Below the pieces are notes generated by a model that ran no database searches, was not told the origin of the DNA, and worked only from the letters and a program-made list of their open reading frames with translations. Below, in pieces: positions 28,110-38,004 of a DNA stretch of 64,000 bases; within the stretch, counting starts at the first letter, position 1, and each line of letters opens with the position of its first letter. Made by a program: the position numbers and the translations under genes. This DNA is from an uncultured Gemmatimonadota bacterium. Its GTDB lineage: Bacteria > Gemmatimonadota > Gemmatimonadetes > Longimicrobiales > Longimicrobiaceae. The DNA lies in assembly GCA_902805735.1 (NCBI GenBank), contig CADCTW010000089.1, forward strand, positions 62,001-126,000, given 5' to 3'.

Positions 28110-28307
28110 GTGACGATGCCGGGCCATTTCACGCTGGTCCTCCTGCAGTGCGAGAGCTGGTGGGTCGGCTGGGTCAGCGAGCTCCCCTCCGTCAACGCCC
28201 ACGCCGACACCCGCGACGGCCTCCTCGACACCCTCCGCACCGCCCTGGGAGACGCGCTGGAACCGCTAACGGCGGGCTCACACAGAGACACAGAGGCACA
28301 GAGATGA
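28110..28307 (+). CDS. HicB-like antitoxin-type small protein whose C-terminus is encoded by an R1 repeat
   Basis: MPGHFTLVLLQCESWWVGWVSELPSVNAHADTRDGLLDTLRTALGDALEPLTAGSHRDTEAQR*; SHRDTEAQR* is R1 sequence. Alternative ATG at 28116. Confidence 0.55.
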   Translation: MTMPGHFTLVLLQCESWWVGWVSELPSVNAHADTRDGLLDTLRTALGDALEPLTAGSHRDTEAQR

Positions 28308-28333
28308 CTTCATCTTTGTGCCTACGTGTGAGA
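28278..28333. repeat. R1 dispersed repeat, degenerate full copy
   Basis: ctcacacagagacacagaggcacagagatgacttcatctttgtgcctacgtgtgag (right arm shortened). Confidence 0.85.
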
Positions 28334-28367
28334 CCAACTGCGGACTGCGTAGCGCGGAGTCACGCGA

Positions 28368-28772
28368 GTGACTGACTTCGAGCTGCTGATCCTGCGGCGT
28401 CCCCTGTCGTTGCAGACCGGAAGCCGGAAGAACCTGCAGGCGTGGAAGCGTTTCGTAGCCGGGGAGGCGGAAAAAGCCTGGGGCGATCAGTCCCCGGTTG
28501 CATCGGCGGATCTGCATCTCACACTCGTATACCTCTCAGGCATTCATGCCGCAGACGCAGACAACATTATCAAGCCGATCCAGGACGCACTCGTTGGCCC
28601 CGTCCTCGCGGATGACCGCCTGGTGGTTGACGTCGAGAGCCATCGGCGTCTCATCACGGGAATGTTCGAGCCCACCCGGTTGCCGGCGCTCCTGCGCCAG
28701 GGCTTGCTCGCGGGGAAGGAATGTGTCTATGTACGGCTGCGTGACGCCCAGCCTCTGGAGGAACTGCTATGA
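28368..28772 (+). CDS. RusA-like crossover junction endodeoxyribonuclease family protein
   Basis: LHLTLVYLSGIHAADADNIIKPIQDALVGPVLADDRLVVDVESHRR: D-x-DN-x-x-K-x5-D and DDRxV pattern of RusA. GTG start. Confidence 0.72.
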   Translation: MTDFELLILRRPLSLQTGSRKNLQAWKRFVAGEAEKAWGDQSPVASADLHLTLVYLSGIHAADADNIIKPIQDALVGPVLADDRLVVDVESHRRLITGMFEPTRLPALLRQGLLAGKECVYVRLRDAQPLEELL

Positions 28773-29443
28773 GGAGCCAGCCCCAGAATGCTCGTCAGAA
28801 GCGAATCTCTGAGCTTGCCGCCGAATACGCGCAGCGGGGATTCCACGTCCTTGTCGACCCCGGGCCGGATTCGGTGCCATTCGACCTGGGCGGGTATCGT
28901 CCATCCCTGCTCGCCGAGCAGGGGAACGAGTACCACATCGTCGAGGTGAAGACGCCGGGAACGCACTTCTCCGTGGATCGCCTCCAGGAGCTTGCCGAGG
29001 AGGTGACGCGGCACCCGAACTGGCGCTTCTTCCTGGTAACCGCCGACGATTTGCTTCCGGGCGAGTTCCCCGCGAGCGCCATGCTCCTTTCCGCGGAACA
29101 GTTGGAAGAACGGTTCGAGAAGGCGGGACGGCTGCTGGAGCTCGGTAATAGCGAGGCGGCGCTACTGGCGCTCTGGGCAGTCCTGGAAGGAATGCTTCGC
29201 CTCCAGGCGGAGCGCGCCTCCCTCCCCGTCGAGCGACTCCCAAGCCCTGTCCTGATCGACTACCTGTACTCGCACGGGGAGATCTCGATGGAGCAGTTCG
29301 ACGAGGCCAGGTTCCTCCTCGACCTCCGCAACCGCGTCGCCCACGGCTTCGTCACACCGGACGTGGAAACCGCGGCCACCCGGCTCCAGTCCCTGATCGT
29401 CGGCCTCCTCGACGAGTGGGTGCCGCGAAGCGCGGCAGCATGA
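28769..29443 (+). CDS. PD-(D/E)XK nuclease-like (AHJR-like) domain fused to HEPN-like C-terminal domain
   Basis: ISELAAEYAQRGFHVLVDPGPDSVPFDLGGYRPSLLAEQGNEYHIVEVKTPG (D...E-x-K); C-terminal AALLALWAVLEGMLRLQAE...DEARFLLDLRNRVAHGFV (RN-x3-H). ATGA overlap with the upstream gene. Confidence 0.65.
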   Translation: MRSQPQNARQKRISELAAEYAQRGFHVLVDPGPDSVPFDLGGYRPSLLAEQGNEYHIVEVKTPGTHFSVDRLQELAEEVTRHPNWRFFLVTADDLLPGEFPASAMLLSAEQLEERFEKAGRLLELGNSEAALLALWAVLEGMLRLQAERASLPVERLPSPVLIDYLYSHGEISMEQFDEARFLLDLRNRVAHGFVTPDVETAATRLQSLIVGLLDEWVPRSAAA

Positions 29444-29646
29444 CGAGGGACCTGCTCGAGCGGATCACGTTGGACCCGGCCGTGCGGAGCGGCAAGCCCG
29501 TCATCCGCGGGACAAGGATCACGGTCTCCGACATCCTCGAATACCTCGCGGGCGGGATGTCGCCGGAGGAGATCCTCTTGGACTTCCCTTACCTCGCCGC
29601 GGAGGATGTCCGGGCGGTGCTCGCGTTCGCGGCGACTCTTCGATGA
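29440..29646 (+). CDS. DUF433-family (VapB-like antitoxin) protein
   Basis: MTRDLLERITLDPAVRSGKPVIRGTRITVSDILEYLAGGMSPEEILLDFPYLAAEDVRAVLAFAATLR; ATGA overlap with the upstream gene. Confidence 0.88.
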   Translation: MTRDLLERITLDPAVRSGKPVIRGTRITVSDILEYLAGGMSPEEILLDFPYLAAEDVRAVLAFAATLR

Positions 29647-29658
29647 CGAACAGCAGGG

Positions 29659-29722
29659 CTCACACAGAGACACAGAGGCACAGAGATAAGTTCATCTCTG
29701 TGCCTCTGTGTCTCTGTGTGAG
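29659..29722. repeat. R1 dispersed palindrome, full copy
   Basis: ctcacacagagacacagaggcacagagataagttcatctctgtgcctctgtgtctctgtgtgag. Confidence 0.93.
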
Positions 29723-29730
29723 CCCGCTTT

Positions 29731-31077
29731 TTAGACGGCCGCGAGCTCCTGCACATTGTCGAGGTAGTACTCGAGGCCCAGGTGCGTGATCTGCTCCTCG
29801 CCCATGAGCCAGCGCAGGGTGTTCTTGAGCTTCATCTGCTGGATGAACAGGTCGTGCTCCGGGTACAGGCCCTCGGCGGTCATGGGGCTCTTGAGGTAGA
29901 ACGAGAGCCACTCCTGGATGCCGTGCAGCGAGCTGCGCGAGGCCAGGTCCAGGAAGAGCGCCAGGTCCAGGACGATGGGCGCAGCCAGGATGCTGTCGCG
30001 GCAGAGGAAATCGACCTTGATCTGCATCGGGTAATCCAGCCACCCGCGGATGTCGATGTTGTCCCACCCTTCCTTGGCGTCGCCGCGCGGAGGGTAGTAG
30101 TTGATCCGCACCTTGTGGTAGAAGTTGCGGTACAGCTCGGGGTACAGCTCCGGCTGGAGGATGTGCTCCAGCACCGACAGCTTGCTCTCTTCCTTGGTCT
30201 TGAACGACTCGGGGTCGTCCAGCACCTCGCCGTCGCGGTTCCCCAGGATGTTGGTGGAGAACCAGCCGTCCAGCCCCAGCATGCGGGCCTTGAGCATGGG
30301 CGAGAGCACCGTCTTGATGAGCGTCTGCCCCGTCTTGAAGTCCTTGCCGGCCACGGGCACGCCGTTCTTCTGCGCCAGCTCCACCATCGCCGGGAAGTCG
30401 ACCGACAGGTTGGGCGCGCCGTTGGCGTAGGGAACGCCTTCCATCAGCGCCGCGTACGCGTAGAGCATCGAGGGCGCCACCTGGTCGTGGTCCTCGTCGA
30501 TGGCGCGCTCAAAGGCTTCCAGGGTCTGGTGGATCTCACCCGGCTTGATGAACACCTCGGTGGAGCCGCACCACACCATCACCAGCCGGTCGCACCCCTT
30601 CTCTTCCTTGAAGCGGCGAATGTCCTCGCGCAGCGCATCGGCCCAGGCGCGCTTGCTGCGGCCGGGCTTGACGTTGATCCCCTCCAGCTTCTTGACGTAG
30701 CGCTGGTCGAAGGCCGCCGGCATCGGCTTGATGGACTGGAGGAAGTCCTTGATGGGCTCGATGTGCTCCCACTTGTCGAGCACGCCCGCGTTGAGCGCGC
30801 TCTCGTACGCGTCCTGCGGGAACGGGTCCCACGCGCCGAATACGATGTCCTCCATCCCGGCGAGGGGGACGAAGTCCTTGATCAGCGGGTGGCGGCCCTC
30901 GGTGCGCTTGCCCAGGCGGATGGTGCCCATCTGCGTGACGGAGCCGATGGGGCGCCCCAGGCCGCGGCGGGCGAGCTCCACGCCGGCGATCAGGGTGGTG
31001 GAGACCGCCCCGAGGCCGGGGAGAAGGATGCCCAGGCGCCCCTCGGCGGGGCGCGGCGTATACTGTTCGGTGCGCAT
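29731..31077 (-). CDS. ino1: Inositol-3-phosphate synthase
   Basis: LGILLPGLGAVSTTLIAGVELARRGLGRPIGSVTQMGTIRLG...NGAPNLSVDFPAMVELAQKNGVPVAGKDFKTGQTLIKTVLSPMLKARMLGLDGWFSTNILGNRDGEVLDDPESFKTKEESK. Confidence 0.95.
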   Translation of the reverse strand: MRTEQYTPRPAEGRLGILLPGLGAVSTTLIAGVELARRGLGRPIGSVTQMGTIRLGKRTEGRHPLIKDFVPLAGMEDIVFGAWDPFPQDAYESALNAGVLDKWEHIEPIKDFLQSIKPMPAAFDQRYVKKLEGINVKPGRSKRAWADALREDIRRFKEEKGCDRLVMVWCGSTEVFIKPGEIHQTLEAFERAIDEDHDQVAPSMLYAYAALMEGVPYANGAPNLSVDFPAMVELAQKNGVPVAGKDFKTGQTLIKTVLSPMLKARMLGLDGWFSTNILGNRDGEVLDDPESFKTKEESKLSVLEHILQPELYPELYRNFYHKVRINYYPPRGDAKEGWDNIDIRGWLDYPMQIKVDFLCRDSILAAPIVLDLALFLDLASRSSLHGIQEWLSFYLKSPMTAEGLYPEHDLFIQQMKLKNTLRWLMGEEQITHLGLEYYLDNVQELAAV

Positions 31078-31080
31078 GCG

Positions 31081-31752
31081 CTACCTGTTGGCGGGGGTGG
31101 AAGCCCGGCGCGACCGCGTGGAGGCGGGGGACGCCGGCGTTTGGAGGTGACGGTACACCCAGTAGATCCGGTACATCGCCGTGGCGTTGGTGAGCACCGC
31201 CATCGCCCAGATCACGCAGGTGAGGACGATGCCCTGCCGCCACGACCCGAAGAGGAGCGTGGAGCCGCCCAGCAGGATGATCCGCTCGGCGCGCTGCATC
31301 AGCCCCACCTTGCAGTCGATCCCCAGCCCCTCGGCGCGGGCGCGCGTGTACGACACCATCAGCGAGCCGGAAAGGGCGAGCACCACGAGGTACACCATCC
31401 ACGGCTCGCCGATGTTGCGGCCCGTGCCGAGGTAGAGCGACATCACGCCGATGAGCACCACCACCTCGGAGGCGCGGTCCAGCGTGGAGTCGTAGAAGGA
31501 GCCGAACTTGGTGGAAAGGTTGGCGGCGCGCGCGATGGCGCCGTCCACCATGTCCAGCACGCCGCCCAGAAGCACCAGCGCCCCGCCCGTGCGGATGTTC
31601 CCCAAAAAGAAGGAGAGCCCGGCGGACACCGTGACCAGGAACCCGAGGGTGGTGACCACGTTGGGGTTCACCCCCATGCGGCCGAGCGCGCCCATCGGCC
31701 GCTCGATGAGCGGCGCGATGAGGGGGCGGAGGGCGCTGGGCTGGAGCTTCAT
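31081..31752 (-). CDS. CDP-alcohol phosphatidyltransferase family protein
   Basis: GALVLLGGVLDMVDGAIARAANLSTKFGSFYDSTLDRASEVVVLIG: DxxDGxxAR-x8-G-x3-D-x3-D motif. Confidence 0.93.
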   Translation of the reverse strand: MKLQPSALRPLIAPLIERPMGALGRMGVNPNVVTTLGFLVTVSAGLSFFLGNIRTGGALVLLGGVLDMVDGAIARAANLSTKFGSFYDSTLDRASEVVVLIGVMSLYLGTGRNIGEPWMVYLVVLALSGSLMVSYTRARAEGLGIDCKVGLMQRAERIILLGGSTLLFGSWRQGIVLTCVIWAMAVLTNATAMYRIYWVYRHLQTPASPASTRSRRASTPANR

Positions 31753-31765
31753 GCGGCGGCGCCGA

Positions 31766-32125
31766 TCAGGACGGGAGAATGATGCGGCTCTGCTCCCCGG
31801 CCTCGACGCCCTTCGCGATCTCTTCCTGGATGCGCATCATCAGGCGGTCGAAGTTGGCCTGCGCGGAGGCGTACCCCTGGTAGACGCTGGAGCTCTGCAC
31901 CTCGGTGGCGAGGCGCTCGAACTCTTCCTGCTCCTCCAGCGGGGGCTCGCTGCCCCCCTCCACGGAGCGCTGGAAGCTGACCTGCAGCTCGTTGAGGCGG
32001 TTGAGGCGGGTGACCAGGTCGCGGTCGTCGGCCATCTGCGTGTTGGCGCGCTTGAACGCCTTGTACTCGTCGCTCTGCGCAACCAGGCGGCCCACTTCGC
32101 GCGCCTTCTCCCAGATCATTTCCAT
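31766..32125 (-). CDS. YlbF/YmcA family regulator-like protein
   Basis: MEMIWEKAREVGRLVAQSDEYKAFKRANTQMADDRDLVTRLNRLNELQVSFQR...FERLATEVQSSSVYQGYASAQANFDRLMMRIQEEIAKGV. Confidence 0.8.
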   Translation of the reverse strand: MEMIWEKAREVGRLVAQSDEYKAFKRANTQMADDRDLVTRLNRLNELQVSFQRSVEGGSEPPLEEQEEFERLATEVQSSSVYQGYASAQANFDRLMMRIQEEIAKGVEAGEQSRIILPS

Positions 32126-32132
32126 CCGGTCC

Positions 32133-33005
32133 CTAGTCCGTTGAAGTTTGCAGCTCCGCCAGGACGATGCGGTCGCGCCCTGCGAGGTCCTTTTCCACGC
32201 GCGGGGCGCCGAACGCCCCCGCCGCGCCCACCAGCCCGGCCACCGCGGCGCCCTGCCTTTCCCCGATCTCCAGCGCCAGCAGCCCTCCCGGGCGCAGCAC
32301 CGCCGGCGCGCCCGCCACGATCTCGCGGATCACGTCCAGCCCGTCGCCCCCCGCGAAGAGGGCGGAGGCCGGCTCCCAGTCGCGCACCTCCACGTCCAGC
32401 GATTCGCGTTCGCCGGTGCCGATGTAGGGAGGGTTGGAGACGAGGACGTCGAAGCGCTCGCCGCGCAGCGGGGCCACGCCGGCACCCAGGCGGAACTCGA
32501 CCGGCGCCTCCGGAGCGGCGAACGCGTGGTTGGCGCGGGCGGCTTCCAGCGCGCCGGGCTCCACGTCCGTGGCCACCACCCGCCCGAACGCCCCTTCCGT
32601 GGCCAGGGCGAGCGCGATGGCGCCGGAGCCGGTCCCCACGTCCGCCGCGGCGAGGCCGGGGCGGGGGGCGGCCCAGTCCAGCACGCGCTGCACGAGCTGC
32701 TCCGTCTCCGGGCGCGGGATGAGCACGCGCGGATCCACGCGGAGGCGAAGGTCTCGAAAGTGGGCTTCGCCCTCAATGTACTGCAACGGCTCCCGCTTCG
32801 CACGCCTCAGCAGGCGACCCTTGAACTCCGCCAGCTCTTCCGGCCGCAGGGGCCGGTCGAACTGCAGGTACAGGTCGAGCCGCTTGACTCCGAGCACCCC
32901 CGACAGCAGCAGCTCGCCGTTGAGGCGCGCGTTGTGGAAGCCCTTCTCCCCCAGATACTCCGCGGTCCACCGCAGAAGTTCCATCACCGTCCAGACGCGG
33001 GTCAC
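32133..33005 (-). CDS. prmC: Peptide chain release factor N5-glutamine methyltransferase
   Basis: [35 protein letters not shown]...[16 protein letters not shown]...[18 protein letters not shown] at 33005 overlaps the prfA stop (alternative ATG at 32984). Confidence 0.93.
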   Translation of the reverse strand: MTRVWTVMELLRWTAEYLGEKGFHNARLNGELLLSGVLGVKRLDLYLQFDRPLRPEELAEFKGRLLRRAKREPLQYIEGEAHFRDLRLRVDPRVLIPRPETEQLVQRVLDWAAPRPGLAAADVGTGSGAIALALATEGAFGRVVATDVEPGALEAARANHAFAAPEAPVEFRLGAGVAPLRGERFDVLVSNPPYIGTGERESLDVEVRDWEPASALFAGGDGLDVIREIVAGAPAVLRPGGLLALEIGERQGAAVAGLVGAAGAFGAPRVEKDLAGRDRIVLAELQTSTD

Positions 33006-34060
33006 GCGGCGCGTTCGCTCTGGGAGGCCAGCTTGAGGTTCTCCACCAGCTCGCCCACGTCGCCGTCCAGCAGCTGCTGCAGGGCGTGCGTGGTGAAGCC
33101 GATGCGGTGGTCCGTCACGCGGCTCTGGGGGAAGTTGTAGGTGCGGATCTTGGCCGAGCGGTCGCCGGTGCCCACCTGCGTCTTGCGGTCGCGGGCGCGC
33201 TCGGCCTCCTGCTCGGCCACGCGCATGTCTAGCAGGCGCGAGCGGAGCACGCCCATCGCCTTGTCCTTGTTCTTGTGCTGGCTCTTCTCGTCCTGGCAGG
33301 TCACCACCAGCCCCGTGGGGAGGTGGGTGATGCGCACGGCGGAGTCGGTGGTGTTCACCGACTGCCCGCCGGGGCCGGAGGAGCGGTAGACGTCGATCTT
33401 GAGCTCGTTGGCGCTGATCTGCACGTCCACCTCCTCGGCCTCGGGGAGCACGGCCACAGTGGCCGCGGAGGTGTGGATGCGCCCCTGGTTCTCGGTGGCG
33501 GGCACCCGCTGCACGCGGTGCACCCCGCTCTCGTAGCGCAGGTCGCCGTACGCGTTGGGGCCGCGCACCACGAAGATGGCCTCCTTGTACCCGCCCGACC
33601 CGCCTTCCGACGCCGAGAGCACCTCGATCTTCCACCCGCGGCGGTCGGCGTAGCGCTGGTACATGCGGAACAGCTCGCCCGCGAAGAGGGCCGCCTCGTC
33701 GCCGCCGGTGCCGGCGCGCACTTCCACCACGGCGTCGCGGTCGTCCAGCGGGTCGCGGGGGATCAGCAGGCGGCGCACCTCGGCCGTGAGGCGCTCCGTC
33801 TCCGCCTCCAGCTCGGCCACTTCGGCTCGGGCCATGGCGGTCATCTCGGGGTCGTCGCTCTCCTCCACCAGTCCGCGGGCGCCTGCCAGGTCCGCCTCGG
33901 CGCGGCGCAGGCGGGCGGCGGTCTCCACCGTCTGCGTGAGCTGCGCGTGCTCGCGCGAAAGGTCACGGAGGCGCTTGGGGTCCGCGTGGATGGCGGGGTC
34001 CGCGAGCTGGTCGGAGAGGTCCTGGTAGCGGCGTTCTACTTCGTGGAGGCGGTCGTCCAT
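33002..34060 (-). CDS. prfA: Peptide chain release factor 1
   Basis: ...[49 protein letters not shown]...[42 protein letters not shown]. Confidence 0.97.
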   Translation of the reverse strand: MDDRLHEVERRYQDLSDQLADPAIHADPKRLRDLSREHAQLTQTVETAARLRRAEADLAGARGLVEESDDPEMTAMARAEVAELEAETERLTAEVRRLLIPRDPLDDRDAVVEVRAGTGGDEAALFAGELFRMYQRYADRRGWKIEVLSASEGGSGGYKEAIFVVRGPNAYGDLRYESGVHRVQRVPATENQGRIHTSAATVAVLPEAEEVDVQISANELKIDVYRSSGPGGQSVNTTDSAVRITHLPTGLVVTCQDEKSQHKNKDKAMGVLRSRLLDMRVAEQEAERARDRKTQVGTGDRSAKIRTYNFPQSRVTDHRIGFTTHALQQLLDGDVGELVENLKLASQSERAA

Positions 34061-34132
34061 GATGCGGTCTTCGCGGGTGCTTGGGTGATTCCGGCACTCG
34101 CGCGGGCGGTGCTGTTTGTGGTCCAGATACTC

Positions 34133-34163
34133 GGAGAGCCGGGGCTACTGACCCCGGCTCTCC
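34133..34163 (-). terminator. Hairpin terminator candidate downstream of rpmE
   Basis: Perfect 12-bp arms GGAGAGCCGGGG-CTACTGA-CCCCGGCTCTCC between rpmE and prfA. Confidence 0.65.
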
Positions 34164-34183
34164 CTTTGCTGCGCGAGCCTGGC

Positions 34184-34393
34184 TTACTTGGCCTCGCCGC
34201 CGGCGTACCGCTGCCGGAAGCGCTCGATGCGCCCGGCCGTGTCCATCAGCTTCTGCTTGCCCGTGAAGTACGGGTGGCACTGCGAGCAAACTTCCACCGA
34301 GATGTCGTCGGTGGTGGAACGCGTCTCGAACGTGTTGCCACAGGCGCAGCGCACCTGGGTGGCCTTGTAGTTCGGATGGATGTCGGCCTTCAT
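34184..34393 (-). CDS. rpmE: 50S ribosomal protein L31 (CxxC type)
   Basis: [69 protein letters not shown]. Confidence 0.96.
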   Translation of the reverse strand: MKADIHPNYKATQVRCACGNTFETRSTTDDISVEVCSQCHPYFTGKQKLMDTAGRIERFRQRYAGGEAK

Positions 34394-34524
34394 GTTGCAC
34401 CCGCTCTCAGTTCGGGGTACGCCGATCGCCGCTTGCCCCGGACGATCGAAAGCCTTGATAATAGCGGGATTGAACCGCGAAAGCAACGGGGAACGGGGAC
34501 GGCAGAGGTAGGCGCGTGCCGAAG

Positions 34525-34797
34525 GAGGCCCTCACCCCCCCGACCCCCGCTCTCCCAATAATGGGAGAGGGGGGCGCATCTTCTGTGTCGGTCGTTGACT
34601 CGGGTTTCTTCTAGGCTGCGGCTCCGCCAACGCGTCGTCGCGGCTGGGTGGCTGGAAATCGCCCCCTCTCCCGTTATCGGGAGAGGGGGTCGGGGGGTGA
34701 GGGCCCTTTCGGAGTCGCTCGACACCCGCCCGCCGCACGCGCAGCAGTACCTTCTCCCCATCGTGTTCATGGGAGACGGTGGCAGCTGCAAGGGCAG
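34525..34797. repeat. R2 composite repeat, with an additional adjacent module at about 34740-34797
   Basis: gaggccctcaccccccgacccccgctctcccaataatgggagaggggggcgcatcttc ... ggaaatcgccccctctcccgttatcgggagagggggtcggggggtgagggccc. Confidence 0.8.
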
Positions 34798-34807
34798 GGT
34801 CCCCCTC

Positions 34808-36165
<1,358 letters not shown>

Positions 36166-36169
<4 letters not shown>

Positions 36170-37446
36170 TGGTCGGCCTGGTGCGTGGGGAAGCAGACGG
36201 AGAAGGACGCGCCGCCGCCGCTGGCGGAGGACGCCTCGATGCGGCCCCCGAATTCTGCCACGGTGCTGGCGACGATGGCAAGGCCGAGCCCCGTGCCCTC
36301 GCCCGGCGCGCGGGTGGTGAAGAACGGGTCGAAGATGGCCTCGATGTTCTCGGGCGAGATCCCCGCCCCCGTGTCCGCGATCACCACCCGCACCACCTCC
36401 GTGCCCGGCTCGATGCGCGTGGCGTCGCGCACGGAGGCGAAGCGCGGGCGGCGCAGGTGCGCGTAGGTGATCCCCGGCGGGTCGTCCGCGCGGCGCGAGG
36501 GGATGGGGCGGTCGATCTGGTACTCCTCCACCACCGTGCGCACGCTCAGCCGGCCGCGGCCCTCCATCGCGTTGCAGGCGTTGTCCATCAGGTTGAGGAA
36601 GAGCTGGTCCAGCAGGTGCGAGTCGGCGCTGATGACGGTGGGCGCGACGGCGAGCTGGATGTCGAGCTCCACCTCGGCGAGCCGCTCCTGGGCGCGGAGC
36701 AGGTCCACCACGCGCCGCAGGGAGTGGTTCACGTCCACCGGCTCCAGCTGGGCGGGGGCGGGGCGCGCGTAGTCCAGCAGGCGGCGGACGATGCGGTCGA
36801 TGCGGCGCGCCTCGCGCTCGAGCCCGTCCACCAGCTCGGCCTCGGCGCCGCGCTTGCGCAGCAGCGAGGTGTAGCCGAGCACCGCGCCCAGCGGGTTGCC
36901 GATCTCGTGCGCCACCCCGGCGGAGAGGCGGCCGATGGAGGCCAGCTTTTCCGCCTGCACCAGGTCGCGCTGCGTGGCCAGGAGCACGCGGTTGGTCTCG
37001 TCCAGCGAGTGGACGTTGTGGGCCAGCCGCCCCTGGTTCTCCAGGAGCTGGTCCGTCATGCGGTTGATGGCCCCCGCCAGCGCCGCCAGCTCGCGCGTGT
37101 CGCCGGCCGGCACGCGCCGGTCGTAGGCGCCGCCCGCGATGGCCTCGGCGGCTTCGACGGCCTGGGAAAGGGGGCGCACGACGTGGCGGTGGATCAGGTG
37201 GCTTCCCAGGAGGATGAAAGCCAGGATGTCCACCGCCAGCAGGAAGACGGGGAGGGTGCGCGAATCCGGCGCGGCCATGCGGACCACGGTGAGCGTCCAC
37301 ACGCCCAGGACGAGCGCCGCGCCCGCCAGGAAGGCGAGGTTGAAGAGGAGCTCGCCACGCAGAGAGCCCCGGCGCACGTCGCCGGGGCTCTGCTCGCTCC
37401 CCGCTCCACGCGCGTCGGAAGCGCGCCGCCGGGCCGGGGTGGTCAG
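36166..37446 (-). CDS. Sensor histidine kinase (NtrB-like), start uncertain
   Basis: HAMP-like region, LASIGRLSAGVAHEIGNPLGAVLGYTSLL (H box), LDQLFLNLMDNACNAM (N box), IADTGAGISPENIEAIFDPFFTTRAPGEGTGLGLAI. Start may be CTG 37446, GTG 37377 or downstream. Confidence 0.88.
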
Positions 37447-37634
37447 ACGTCCACCGCCTCGCGCGGGCGGGTGTCGTTCCTGGCGCGCCCGTCGCCCTCG
37501 TACGCTTCCTTTTCGATGTAGTGCCAGAGGCGGTCCACGACCGTCCCGATCGGCTCGTCGATGTGGATCAGCCCCTCGCCCATCACCTGTTCCATGGACC
37601 TGCGCAGCGCGTGCTTGCTCACCGGCTTCCTCAT
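37443..37634 (-). CDS. Small hypothetical protein
   Basis: MRKPVSKHALRRSMEQVMGEGLIHIDEPIGTVVDRLWHYIEKEAYEGDGRARNDTRPREAVDV. Confidence 0.55.
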   Translation of the reverse strand: MRKPVSKHALRRSMEQVMGEGLIHIDEPIGTVVDRLWHYIEKEAYEGDGRARNDTRPREAVDV

Positions 37635-37779
37635 GGCCCCTCCCCGTGTGGTGCGTGCTGGACGTCTCGGACGCGCGGCGCCCGACCATGCATTCACAGA
37701 GTAACCCCGGGGGGCGGTGCGCGCGAGGGGGTACGGCGGGGAACGGGGGATGGGGGATGGACTGGAGGGTGCCGAGAGT

Positions 37780-37962
37780 GCCCTCACCCCCCGACCCCCT
37801 CTCCCGATAACGGGAGAGGGGGCGATTTCCACGCGCCTGTGCGACGAAGTGGCCCCTCCCAACCCGCGGCTTTCGAGGTGTCCGGCCGTGGCTGGAGGGC
37901 CGGAATGCGCCCCCCTCTCCCAGCAGTTTGGGAGAGGGGGGTCGGGGGGGGTGAGGGCCCCT
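37780..37962. repeat. R2 composite repeat
   Basis: gccctcaccccccgaccccctctcccgataacgggagagggggcgatttccacg ... gcgcccccctctcccagcagtttgggagaggggggtcggggggggtgagggcccc. Confidence 0.8.
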
Positions 37963-38004
37963 TCCAGCACGCCGCCAGCTGCCTCTCCCGCTCTCCGTTC
38001 CCCC

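Noticed and set aside
28368-28772. RusA-like gene as a prophage marker
   Set aside because: No phage structural, integrase, lysis or replication genes nearby; neighbours are chromosomal housekeeping genes.
33002-34060. prfB rather than prfA
   Set aside because: Length and N-terminus fit RF1 ([34 protein letters not shown]), there is no programmed-frameshift start, and it sits with prmC and rpmE as commonly for prfA.
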